Below, piece after piece: positions 45,727 to 53,939 of a DNA stretch of 64,000 nucleotides (its first letter is position 1; each line of letters starts with the position of its first letter). This DNA is from Parasulfitobacter algicola. Its GTDB lineage: Bacteria > Pseudomonadota > Alphaproteobacteria > Rhodobacterales > Rhodobacteraceae. The notes beneath the pieces were generated by a model. The model worked only from the letters and a program-made list of their open reading frames with translations, was not told the DNA's origin and did not search any database. The stretch lies in contig NZ_JABUFE010000009.1 of the NCBI RefSeq assembly GCF_013315265.1, forward strand, positions 62,001 through 126,000, written 5' to 3'. The translations under genes were made by a program, and so were the position numbers.

Positions 45727-47037
45727 ATGAACATGGAGACATCTGCCGTAATGGCGCCACCAGCGCCGCGGTCTCTTGAACAAATGCAACTGCCGCTTGT
45801 CATGATGCGGGATATTCTGCTGAAAACGATGTTCCGTATGAATCAGGAACATGTAACTGTCCTATCTCAGTCGATTTGTCTGCCCGTTCCGGTAACGCAG
45901 GAATTGGTGGATTTGGCACGTAATCAAAACCTGTTGCAGTCGACAGGCACGCTGCATGCCACGTCAGGCAATGAAATGGGCTATCAACTGACCGATGCTG
46001 GTAAAGCCCGTGCTTTGGATGCTTTGTCGCAATCTGAATATTTTGGGGCCATGCCCGTTCCCCTGCCCGTTTACCGCGAACAGGTTAAACGTCAATCGAT
46101 CCGAAATATCCAGATCACGCGCGATCAATTAACCGGTGCGATGGGTCACCTGATTCTACCGGATGAGCTTCTTGACCATTTGGGACCAGCGGTCAGTGCA
46201 GGTCGTTCGATCCTGATGTATGGCCCACCCGGTAACGGTAAGTCTTCGATTTCAAACGGTATTCGCGACGCGCTTGGCGATAAAATCTACATCCCACGCG
46301 CCATTGAATACTCGGGCCAGGTCATCACTGTTTATGACCCCATCGTCCACTCCGCCGCCGAAGCACAGGTTGATGATCCCAATTCACTGCGGCGTACGGG
46401 CAACCGATTTGACACACGTTATGTGCGTTGCGAACGCCCAACCGTGATCACGGGTGGTGAACTTTCACTGTCGATGCTGGATCTGGTCTATAACCCAACG
46501 GCGCGAACCTATCAGGCCCCGTTGCAGCTGAAATCCACCGGCGGTGTCTTTATCGTAGATGACCTTGGTCGTCAGGCCGAACCGCCACAGGCACTGGTTA
46601 ACCGGTGGATTGTTCCGCTGGAAGAAAACAAAGATATTCTTTCTCTACAATCGGGTGAAAAATTCGAAGTGCCGTTTGACACACTCGTTATCTTCTCGAC
46701 CAACTTCCATCCGAATGAGATCTTCGATAAAGCGGCGCTGCGTCGTATCTTCTTTAAGATCAAAATCGACGGGCCAGAACAGGAAGATTTCCTGAAAATC
46801 TTTGCCATGGTTGCAAAGAAACGGGATATGCCACTGAACGAAGAATCGCTAGTTCACCTGCTCAAGGTCAAATACCCGACCATCAACAATATCTATGCGA
46901 ACTATCAGCCAATCTTTCTGATCGACCAGATGATTTCGATCTGCGAATTCGAAGGGATACCCTATCAAATGTCCCCCGACCTCATTGATCGCGCATGGGC
47001 CAACATGTTTGTTAAAGACGAAACCATCGTTCGCTGA
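45727..47037 (+). CDS. AAA-family ATPase at the end of the tad locus
   Basis: A 436-residue protein. After an N-terminal region of about 150 residues comes an ATPase with Walker A GPPGNGKSSIS, Walker B FIVDDLGRQ and a sensor-like VIFSTNFHPNE. The order suggests AAA/MoxR-like chaperone activity, but no known partner is evident. The ATG at 45727 was chosen over 45694 because GGAAAGCAGGGAC lies upstream. The stop overlaps the next start (TGATG). A related ATPase occurs next to tad genes in other roseobacters; its link to piliation is not proven. Confidence 0.82.
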   Translation: MNMETSAVMAPPAPRSLEQMQLPLVMMRDILLKTMFRMNQEHVTVLSQSICLPVPVTQELVDLARNQNLLQSTGTLHATSGNEMGYQLTDAGKARALDALSQSEYFGAMPVPLPVYREQVKRQSIRNIQITRDQLTGAMGHLILPDELLDHLGPAVSAGRSILMYGPPGNGKSSISNGIRDALGDKIYIPRAIEYSGQVITVYDPIVHSAAEAQVDDPNSLRRTGNRFDTRYVRCERPTVITGGELSLSMLDLVYNPTARTYQAPLQLKSTGGVFIVDDLGRQAEPPQALVNRWIVPLEENKDILSLQSGEKFEVPFDTLVIFSTNFHPNEIFDKAALRRIFFKIKIDGPEQEDFLKIFAMVAKKRDMPLNEESLVHLLKVKYPTINNIYANYQPIFLIDQMISICEFEGIPYQMSPDLIDRAWANMFVKDETIVR

Positions 47038-47843
47038 TGCAAATCGGCATTGCGGGTTGCGGAAGAATGGGTGCGCCAATGTTGCGCGCCCTTTTTTCAT
47101 CTGACTTTCCAGCACGTGGCTTTGATATTCGTCCGCGCTCTGACTTTGGCGACCTTCCTGTCATGGATGATCCGCTTGGTTTTGCAGATGGATTGACCCA
47201 TCTGATCACGGTTGTCCGGGATCAACAGGAAACTGATAACCTTTTGTTCGATCAGCAAAAAATAATCGAAATTGCAGTAGATCTAAAATATCTGATCATC
47301 AGTTCGACGCTATCCCCGCGCTATGTCACAGATCTGCGCGACCGTGTTCCAAGCCACATCCACCTGATTGATGCCCCCATGTCCGGCGCAGAAATCGCGG
47401 CGCAAGAATGCCGTCTGTCTTTCATGCTGGGCGGTGAGATTGAGCACCTTGAAACCCTTCAGCCCATTTTTGATGCGATGGGCAAAACCTTTCACCACAT
47501 GGGCGCATATGGTGCTGGAATGCAGGCCAAAGTTCTGAATAATTTGCTCGCAGCTGCCTCAACCGCAATGACCCGTCAGGTTCTGGACTGGGCCGGTCAG
47601 GCTGGCCTGGATCAACGGAAATTCCTGGACCTTGTCGATGCGTCGTCGGGTCAAAACTGGCTAGCTTCGGGTTTTGAGACCATCGAATTTGCCAAAGACG
47701 GTTATGCCCCGGATAATACCATCGGCATTCTAGTCAAAGATATTCAGGCCGCTTTAGACGCCCTACCGGGCACAGCAGACACCGCATTGCCCCAAGCAAT
47801 TCAGACAGCCATTCGGCAACTGAAGCCGCTTGAAAAAAATTAG
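47037..47843 (+). CDS. 3-hydroxyisobutyrate dehydrogenase-like NAD(P)-dependent oxidoreductase
   Basis: A 268-residue beta-hydroxyacid dehydrogenase. Rossmann motif GIAGCGRMGAPM is at residues 4-15, the substrate motif is DAPMSGAEIAA and the catalytic Lys is in GMQAKVLNNLLAA. The protein is shorter than usual members (about 290). Substrate is uncertain. It overlaps the AAA ATPase by one base (TGATG) and converges on the GNAT gene. Confidence 0.85.
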   Translation: MQIGIAGCGRMGAPMLRALFSSDFPARGFDIRPRSDFGDLPVMDDPLGFADGLTHLITVVRDQQETDNLLFDQQKIIEIAVDLKYLIISSTLSPRYVTDLRDRVPSHIHLIDAPMSGAEIAAQECRLSFMLGGEIEHLETLQPIFDAMGKTFHHMGAYGAGMQAKVLNNLLAAASTAMTRQVLDWAGQAGLDQRKFLDLVDASSGQNWLASGFETIEFAKDGYAPDNTIGILVKDIQAALDALPGTADTALPQAIQTAIRQLKPLEKN

Positions 47844-47860
47844 ATTTAATACCAAGCACT

Positions 47861-48322
47861 TCATGTTAAATCACGTCGCAGCACCATTCCGTATTTTTCA
47901 TCCTGATCGAAACCAATACGCCTGTAAAATCCAGAAGAATTTCGTTTTTGTCCGGTTAACAGCATGATTTTATAGGTCCCGGCATCCCATGCGGCTTGTA
48001 TCACATGGTGCATCACAGCGCGACCAATCCCATGGCTTTGGTATGCTTTAAGGGTTGCCACATTTTCGACCAGGCAATATGGGCTTCCGTTATATGTCAT
48101 ATTGGGCAACACATGTAATGTCGCCATTCCAATAACTGTGCCATCAACTTCAGCACCAAAGATATGCGTGCCCTCGAAAGACAGAACTCTCTGAAATCGA
48201 TCCCGCCTATCATCGCCCCGTACTGCGGGTTTCGCACCGACCAACTCATCATAAAGTTGAAGCGCATCATCGAAATCATGTGCTGTCAATTTACGGATAA
48301 ACACAGTTTGGTTCAGGGTCAT
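47861..48322 (-). CDS. GNAT-family N-acetyltransferase
   Basis: A 153-residue acetyltransferase. The acetyl-CoA loop is ATLKAYQSHGIGRAVM, with GAEVDGTVIGMATLHV before it and SGFYRRIGF at the end. Substrate unknown. It is convergent with the dehydrogenase and divergent from rarA. Confidence 0.85.
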   Translation of the reverse strand: MTLNQTVFIRKLTAHDFDDALQLYDELVGAKPAVRGDDRRDRFQRVLSFEGTHIFGAEVDGTVIGMATLHVLPNMTYNGSPYCLVENVATLKAYQSHGIGRAVMHHVIQAAWDAGTYKIMLLTGQKRNSSGFYRRIGFDQDEKYGMVLRRDLT

Positions 48323-48377
48323 CGTCGTATTTGCCTTTGATCAGTTTCGCAAAGTTCGACACTGTAAGTTCCAGACT

Positions 48378-48429
48378 TTTGTACAAAATATTTGTACAAA
48401 ACCCATGTACAAAATATACAAAACTGCGC
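48378..48429 (+). repeat. GTACAAAA-rich repeat, copy 2
   Basis: A 52-base near-copy of 16259-16311 (47 of 53 aligned positions, same orientation), with three GTACAAAA units and one TACAAAA at roughly 13-base steps and the same ACTGCGC end. It lies 11 bases upstream of the rarA start and within 60 bases of the divergent GNAT start, so it covers the shared promoter region. Confidence 0.75.
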
Positions 48430-48440
48430 ACGGTGGGGCG

Positions 48441-49748
48441 ATGGCTGACCTTTTTGATGCATCTTCGCAGGTACCAGATACCACACCGCGCCCGCTTGCA
48501 GATCGCTTGCGCCCGCAATCTTTGGATCAGGTGATCGGGCAAGATCATGTGCTTGGTCCGGACGGACCCTTGGGCACGATGCTGACCTCTAGCACCTTGT
48601 CTTCATTGATCCTTTGGGGTCCACCAGGTGTTGGGAAAACCACAATTGCCCGGCTTTTGGCTGATCAAACTAACATGCATTTCATACAGATCAGCGCGAT
48701 TTTCACCGGTGTGCCAGACCTACGCAAAGTTTTTGATGCTGCCAAACTGCGGCGCACGCAAAACCGGCAAACCCTTCTTTTTGTTGATGAAATTCATCGC
48801 TTTAACAAAGCGCAACAAGATGGATTTCTGCCCCATATGGAAGACGGAACTATCCTACTAGTCGGCGCCACAACCGAAAACCCATCCTTTGAACTGAACG
48901 CGGCGGTGCTTAGTCGTGCACAGGTTATGGTATTGAAAAGGTTGGAACTTTCTGATCTAGAAAGGCTTGCACAACGTGCCGAAAAAGAGCTTCAGAAGCC
49001 CCTGCCCCTGACTGGCGAGGCCCGCGAGGCATTGCTTGGCATGGCCGATGGCGATGGCCGCGCATTGCTGAATTTGGTCGAACAAATTATAGGATGGAAA
49101 ACGGATGCTAAACTTGACACCGACGCCCTGACCACACGCCTGATGCGCCGTGCTGCGCAGTACGACAAATCAGGTGACGCGCATTATAACCTCATATCAG
49201 CATTACATAAATCTGTCCGCGGATCAGATCCCGACGCTGCATTATATTGGCTGGCGCGCATGCTGGATGGCGGCGAAGACCCCCGTTATCTGGCCCGTCG
49301 GATCACCCGAATGGCGGTCGAAGACATCGGTTTGGCCGATCCCCAGGCACAGCCTATTTGTCTGCAAGCCTGGGAAACCTATGAGCGGTTGGGCAGCCCC
49401 GAAGGCGAATTGGCATTGGGTCAGGCTGTTGCTTATCTCGCACTTGCGCCCAAGTCGAATGCTGGCTATGTCGCCTTTAAAGCCGCGATGAAGGCCGCCA
49501 AAAAGACCGGGTCAAACCCGCCTCCTAAACATATCCTGAACGCACCCACATCATTGATGAAAGATCAGGGATACGGGAACGGGTATGATTATGATCATGA
49601 CGCGGAAGACGGGTTTTCCGGTCAAAACTATTTTCCAGACGGCATGAAAAGACCCGTTTATTATCAACCTGTTGAACGTGGGTTTGAACGGGAACTAAAG
49701 CGCCGACTGGACTATTTTGTCAAACTGCGAGCCAAGCGTCAGAGTTGA
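48441..49748 (+). CDS. rarA: Replication-associated recombination protein RarA (MgsA)
   Basis: A 435-residue AAA ATPase. It begins MADLFDASS; PLADRLRPQSLDQVIGQDH leads to Walker A GPPGVGKTTIARLLA (about residue 60), then FVDEIHRFNKAQQD. The C-terminal part has SDAHYNLISALHKSVRGSDPDAALYWLARM-type residues. RarA acts at stalled replication forks. The ATG at 48441 was preferred since the upstream part of the open frame lies in the repeat. Confidence 0.95.
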   Translation: MADLFDASSQVPDTTPRPLADRLRPQSLDQVIGQDHVLGPDGPLGTMLTSSTLSSLILWGPPGVGKTTIARLLADQTNMHFIQISAIFTGVPDLRKVFDAAKLRRTQNRQTLLFVDEIHRFNKAQQDGFLPHMEDGTILLVGATTENPSFELNAAVLSRAQVMVLKRLELSDLERLAQRAEKELQKPLPLTGEAREALLGMADGDGRALLNLVEQIIGWKTDAKLDTDALTTRLMRRAAQYDKSGDAHYNLISALHKSVRGSDPDAALYWLARMLDGGEDPRYLARRITRMAVEDIGLADPQAQPICLQAWETYERLGSPEGELALGQAVAYLALAPKSNAGYVAFKAAMKAAKKTGSNPPPKHILNAPTSLMKDQGYGNGYDYDHDAEDGFSGQNYFPDGMKRPVYYQPVERGFERELKRRLDYFVKLRAKRQS

Positions 49749-49780
49749 CAAGCGTCTCAGGACACGAAACAGACGCGATC

Positions 49781-50158
49781 ATGTTTATAACTGTTCTTCA
49801 AGTCGCAGCAGGCGGCGCAATCGGGGCGACTGGCAGATACCTGACCGGGGCGCTGATGATTCGTATCTTGGGGCCAGGGTTTCCATGGACCACCATGGTG
49901 GTGAATATATTGGGCAGCTTTCTGATGGGTGCTTTCATCATTTATGCCGCTGAACGCAGCGCGACTCACCTGAATCCCTTTATCATGACGGGCGTTTTGG
50001 GTGGCTTTACGACATTTTCTGCCTTTTCACTGGATGCCGTGACCCTGTTTGAACGCGGGCAAATGACGGCGGCAGCTGGCTATGTCATTGGATCCGTTGT
50101 GCTGTCCCTGGCTGCACTTTTCGCAGGAATGGCTGCGGCCAAAGGAATATTCGCATGA
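49781..50158 (+). CDS. crcB: Fluoride ion transporter CrcB
   Basis: A 125-residue membrane protein with four helices. Signature GGAIGATGRYLTGAL, TMVVNILGSFLMGAF and TGVLGGFTTFSAFSLDAV are typical. It exports fluoride as a dimer. A TTG at 49745 is in frame but the ATG at 49781 is more likely. The stop overlaps rluC (ATGA). No fluoride riboswitch was recognised upstream. Confidence 0.93.
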   Translation: MFITVLQVAAGGAIGATGRYLTGALMIRILGPGFPWTTMVVNILGSFLMGAFIIYAAERSATHLNPFIMTGVLGGFTTFSAFSLDAVTLFERGQMTAAAGYVIGSVVLSLAALFAGMAAAKGIFA

Positions 50159-51198
50159 GTGCTGTACAGACATTGACGGTCACCGATGATGAAAGCGATC
50201 AGCGTGTTGATCGCTGGTTGCGTCGTAAGTTTCCCCATCTGGCCCAAGCGCGGATCGAAAAGATGTGCCGCAAGGGTGAATTGCGGGTAGACGGAGGTCG
50301 CGTTAAATCCTCGACCCGCGTAATGGCAGGCCAATCCGTGCGGGTGCCACCGCTGCCAAAACCGGGTCAGGTATCGTCGCAGCCCAAATCAACGCTGACG
50401 GACGCGGACGTAAAGATGATACAGTCCTGCGTGATCTATCGCGATGATCATATCATTGCGCTGAACAAGCCACCAGGGCTTCCAACGCAAGGCGGCAGCA
50501 AGCAAACCCGCCATATCGATGGCATGGCTGAGGCCCTGAAATTCGGGTTTGAAGACAAGCCACGGCTTGTGCACAGATTGGACAAGGATACATCTGGCGT
50601 TCTGGTTCTGGCGCGCACACGGCAGGCTGCCAGTGCCCTGACCGAAGGATTCCGCCACCGCGATACGCGCAAGATTTATTGGGCCATCGTCGGCGGTGTG
50701 CCCAGCCCACAGATGGGCACGATCAAATACGGCCTGGTCAAAGCGCCAGGTCATGGAAAACAGGGTGAAGGTGAAAAAATGCTTTGCATTCATCCCGCGA
50801 AAGTGGACGAGACACCCGATGCCAAACGGGCAACCACCGATTATGCTGTTCTAAGCACCCTTGCCAGACGGGCGGCATGGGTCGCACTGGTTCCGATTAC
50901 CGGGCGAACCCACCAATTACGCGCCCATATGGCCGAGCTGGGACACCCGATCATAGGTGACGGTAAGTATGGTGGATCGGGTCAGGAAAACATGGGCGAT
51001 GGCTGGGGCGCACAATTGGGCGGAGATATATCGCGCAAGCTGCATTTGCATGCCAGATCCATCAGCCTGGAACACCCTTTTACCAAGGCGAAACTATCGC
51101 TTACTGCTCCTTTACCAGACCACATGGTCCATACGTGGGACACATTCGGTTGGAGTCCGTCAGACGTGCCCACAGACCCTTTTGAGGATATGATGTGA
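50155..51198 (+). CDS. rluC: Ribosomal large subunit pseudouridine synthase (RluC family)
   Basis: A 347-residue enzyme: an N-terminal S4 RNA-binding domain (QRVDRWLRRKFPHLAQARI) and a pseudouridine synthase domain with catalytic Asp143 in VHRLDKDTSGVLVLAR; GRTHQLRAHMAELGHPI is also typical. It likely modifies 23S rRNA uridines of the RluC type; RluC or RluD specificity is not settled. The HAD gene starts in its stop. Confidence 0.9.
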   Translation: MSAVQTLTVTDDESDQRVDRWLRRKFPHLAQARIEKMCRKGELRVDGGRVKSSTRVMAGQSVRVPPLPKPGQVSSQPKSTLTDADVKMIQSCVIYRDDHIIALNKPPGLPTQGGSKQTRHIDGMAEALKFGFEDKPRLVHRLDKDTSGVLVLARTRQAASALTEGFRHRDTRKIYWAIVGGVPSPQMGTIKYGLVKAPGHGKQGEGEKMLCIHPAKVDETPDAKRATTDYAVLSTLARRAAWVALVPITGRTHQLRAHMAELGHPIIGDGKYGGSGQENMGDGWGAQLGGDISRKLHLHARSISLEHPFTKAKLSLTAPLPDHMVHTWDTFGWSPSDVPTDPFEDMM

Positions 51199-51878
51199 GC
51201 CCAGACCTTCGCCTGATCATATTTGATGTTGATGGAACGCTGGTCGACAGTCAAAATGATATCGTATCTTCGATGAAAGCCGCGTTTGAAAGCGTTGATA
51301 TAGCTGTACCAGATCGTAGTCAGATTTTATCAATCGTTGGCTTGTCGCTGCCTGTTGCGATTGCACAATTATCGCCTCAAACGAATGACGCAACGCAGGC
51401 CGAAATTGTTGCTGCCTACAAAAATGCTTATGCAGAACAGCGGGCAGAAAATGACATAGCAGTGACATCGCCATTCTATCCGGGTGCGCGCGATATGCTG
51501 CATCAACTGAATGCAAAGGCCAATATTTTAATGGGCATCGCAACCGGAAAGTCGCGTCGTGGTCTGGACGCATTATTAACGGGCCATGGTCTGAATGGTA
51601 TTTTCGTTACGGAACAAGTGGCCGATTTTCACCCCTCAAAACCACATCCATCCATGATTGAAGCGGCCTTGTCAGAAACTGGTTTAGCGCCTGATCAGGC
51701 CGTTATGGTTGGCGATACCAGCTTTGATATGGAAATGGGTCGCAATGCAGGCATACGCACGATTGGTGTCAGCTGGGGTTATCATTCACGCGATAATCTT
51801 GGCCACGCAGGTGCAGATCTGATCATCGACCGGTATGATGCATTGCCTGACGCGCTGGACCACATCTGGGAAAAATAA
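51195..51878 (+). CDS. HAD-IA hydrolase (phosphoglycolate phosphatase-like)
   Basis: A 227-residue HAD protein with motif I IIFDVDGTLVDSQ, motif II ATGKSRRG and motif III VGDTSFDMEMG. It starts at a GTG overlapping the rluC stop. Substrate is not fixed; small sugar phosphate or pyrophosphate are usual. It precedes the ATP12 gene, 2 bases apart, as in many Rhodobacteraceae. Confidence 0.88.
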   Translation: MSPDLRLIIFDVDGTLVDSQNDIVSSMKAAFESVDIAVPDRSQILSIVGLSLPVAIAQLSPQTNDATQAEIVAAYKNAYAEQRAENDIAVTSPFYPGARDMLHQLNAKANILMGIATGKSRRGLDALLTGHGLNGIFVTEQVADFHPSKPHPSMIEAALSETGLAPDQAVMVGDTSFDMEMGRNAGIRTIGVSWGYHSRDNLGHAGADLIIDRYDALPDALDHIWEK

Positions 51879-51880
51879 AC

Positions 51881-52597
51881 GTGAGCGAATGGAAACAAAA
51901 GCGGTTTTGGACTGATGCAAGCCATGACGAACGCCCCGATGGATTTGCAATTTTGCTGGACGATCGTGAGATCAAGACACCCGCAAAAGCGACCCTAATT
52001 GTACCGACACAGGCATTGGCCCAAGCTATTGCTGCAGAATGGGACGCGCAGAAAGACATTATCAACCCCGCCCATATGCCCAACACACGGTCCGCGAATG
52101 CCGCCATTGATAAGGTTCAAACGCAACAGACCGAAGTTGCAAACATGATCGCAGCTTACGGCGAAACCGATTTGCTGTGTTATCGTGCAGATGGTCCAGA
52201 TGCATTGATTGTACGACAGAATGATGCATGGAACCCCCTGCTGAACTGGGCAGTTGATCGCTTTGACGCACGGCTGCAGCCGCATACTGGTGTCATGTTT
52301 GCCCCACAAAATGAAAAAGCCTTGCGGCAGCTTTCCAAAGAAGTTCACAGATGCGATGCTTTTCAACTGACGGCCTTGCACGATCTGGTCAGTCTTACGG
52401 GGTCACTGATTATCGGGTTGGCAGCCACCCAAAACGACCACAGCGCGGCAATGCTTTGGGCCAGTTCAAGAATCGATGAAGATTGGCAAAGTGAACAATG
52501 GGGCTTGGATGACGAAGCCGTAAAGGAAACGGAAATAAAGCGTGAGGCCTTTCTTCACGCCTATGAATTCTACCGATTAGCTGAAATTACAGCCTAA
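51881..52597 (+). CDS. ATP12-family F1-ATPase assembly chaperone
   Basis: A 238-residue protein starting at GTG. It has the ATP12 patterns KRFWTDASH, FAILLDDREIKTPAKATLIVPT, LAQAIAAEWDAQ and DLLCYRAD, and LTALHDLVSLTGSLIIGLAAT near the end. In mitochondria ATP12 binds the F1 alpha subunit; alphaproteobacterial versions are thought to act likewise. It is soluble. Confidence 0.92.
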   Translation: MSEWKQKRFWTDASHDERPDGFAILLDDREIKTPAKATLIVPTQALAQAIAAEWDAQKDIINPAHMPNTRSANAAIDKVQTQQTEVANMIAAYGETDLLCYRADGPDALIVRQNDAWNPLLNWAVDRFDARLQPHTGVMFAPQNEKALRQLSKEVHRCDAFQLTALHDLVSLTGSLIIGLAATQNDHSAAMLWASSRIDEDWQSEQWGLDDEAVKETEIKREAFLHAYEFYRLAEITA

Positions 52598-52712
52598 AAT
52601 AGAGATATCACATCACAAGTAGCTTAACCTCAAGTCATTTGATATAAAGTTATGCATCAAATACTCGCATCGGCCTTGACGACAGTCATGGAATTTGCCC
52701 AAGTTACGTCAC

Positions 52713-52760
52713 CGAGGGGGCTCGCCCCTTCAAAGGATCACGTCCAGACCTAAAGTCTGG
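52713..52760 (+). promoter_or_regulatory. Two hairpins in the aapJ leader
   Basis: GGGG-gctcg-CCCC (52716 onward) and CCAGAC-ctaaa-GTCTGG (52744-52760) are closely spaced stems in the untranslated leader, 45 to 90 bases before the aapJ start. They could control mRNA stability or translation; no known riboswitch is recognised. Confidence 0.4.
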
Positions 52761-52804
52761 CATGAAACGCTCTGAACAGGGGCGAAAATCAGGAAGAGGT
52801 AAAC

Positions 52805-53821
52805 ATGAAAAAATCCATTTTGCTTGGCACGCTGACAGCCGCTGGCCTTGTTGCTGGTGCTGCCACTGCTGGCACGCTTGACGACGTTAAAGCCCGTGGT
52901 ACGCTTAACTGCGGTGTTGTAACTGGTCTGGCCGGTTTTGGTGCACCAGACACAAACGGTGAATGGCAAGGTTTTGACGTCAGTCTTTGTCGCGCTGTTG
53001 CTGCGGCTATTTTTGGCGACCCAACTGCGGTTACTTTTGTACCAACAACAGGTAAGACCCGTTTCACAGCCCTTGCGTCCGGCGAAATTGATATGCTGGC
53101 ACGTAACACGACTTGGACATTCTCGCGCGATGTTGACCTAAAGTTCGAATTCGTAGGCGTGAACTATTACGATGGTCAGGGCTTTATGGTTCCCAAAGCA
53201 CTGGGCGTGTCATCTGCAAAAGAACTGGACGGTGCGACAGTCTGTATTCAGACCGGTACAACAACCGAACTGAACCTTGCTGATTTCTTCCGTGCGAATA
53301 ACATCAGCTATGAGCCGGTGCCAATCGAAACCAATGCCGAAGCACAACAGCAGTATCTTGCAGGTGCATGTGACGTTTATACAACGGATGCATCAGGTCT
53401 TGCGGCAACACGTGCCACATTCGAAGCCCCTGGCGATCATGTTCTATTGCCTGAGATCATTTCGAAAGAGCCACTGGGCCCACTGGTTCGCCACGGCGAT
53501 GCAGAATGGGGTGACGTTGTGCGCTGGACGTTGAACGCACTGATCACTGCAGAAGAACTGGGCGTGACATCTGCCAACGTGGCTGATCTGTCAGCTGGTA
53601 CAGAAAACCCTGAAGTAAACCGTCTTTTGGGCACAGAAGGCAACTTGGGTGAGATGATCGGTCTTGAACCTGACTGGGCCAAGAAAGCGATCATGGCTGG
53701 CGGCAACTATGGCGAAGTGTTTGAAAAGAACATTGGTGAAAACACACCAATTGGCCTTGCACGCGGTCTGAACGCACAATGGACCGAAGGTGGTCTGATC
53801 TACTCACCACCTTTCCGGTAA
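52805..53821 (+). CDS. aapJ: General L-amino acid ABC transporter, periplasmic binding protein AapJ
   Basis: A 338-residue exported binding protein: signal peptide to about residue 22 (AGAATAG), then RGTLNCGVVTGLAGFGAPD and a SBP_bac_3 fold (GEIDMLARNTTWTFSRDV, VCIQTGTTTELNLADFF, CDVYTTDASGLAATR). The long form (about 340) is typical of AapJ. It binds many L-amino acids and delivers them to AapQMP. A strong terminator follows, so it can be made in excess over the membrane parts. Confidence 0.95.
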   Translation: MKKSILLGTLTAAGLVAGAATAGTLDDVKARGTLNCGVVTGLAGFGAPDTNGEWQGFDVSLCRAVAAAIFGDPTAVTFVPTTGKTRFTALASGEIDMLARNTTWTFSRDVDLKFEFVGVNYYDGQGFMVPKALGVSSAKELDGATVCIQTGTTTELNLADFFRANNISYEPVPIETNAEAQQQYLAGACDVYTTDASGLAATRATFEAPGDHVLLPEIISKEPLGPLVRHGDAEWGDVVRWTLNALITAEELGVTSANVADLSAGTENPEVNRLLGTEGNLGEMIGLEPDWAKKAIMAGGNYGEVFEKNIGENTPIGLARGLNAQWTEGGLIYSPPFR

Positions 53822-53831
53822 ATTAATCTGG

Positions 53832-53864
53832 AAAAGGGCGCAGGGAAACCTTGCGCCCTTTTGC
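53832..53864 (+). terminator. Terminator / attenuator between aapJ and aapQ
   Basis: AAAAGGGCGCA and TGCGCCCTTTT pair over 11 bp around a 9-base loop, 11 bases after the aapJ stop. It probably lowers read-through into aapQMP. Confidence 0.9.
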
Positions 53865-53939
53865 TATCAAAAGACAAATACCAGGCAATCAGAGCAGAAA
53901 AATCTGCCATAAAGCCAGGAAGCTTTCAGGGATGTCATA

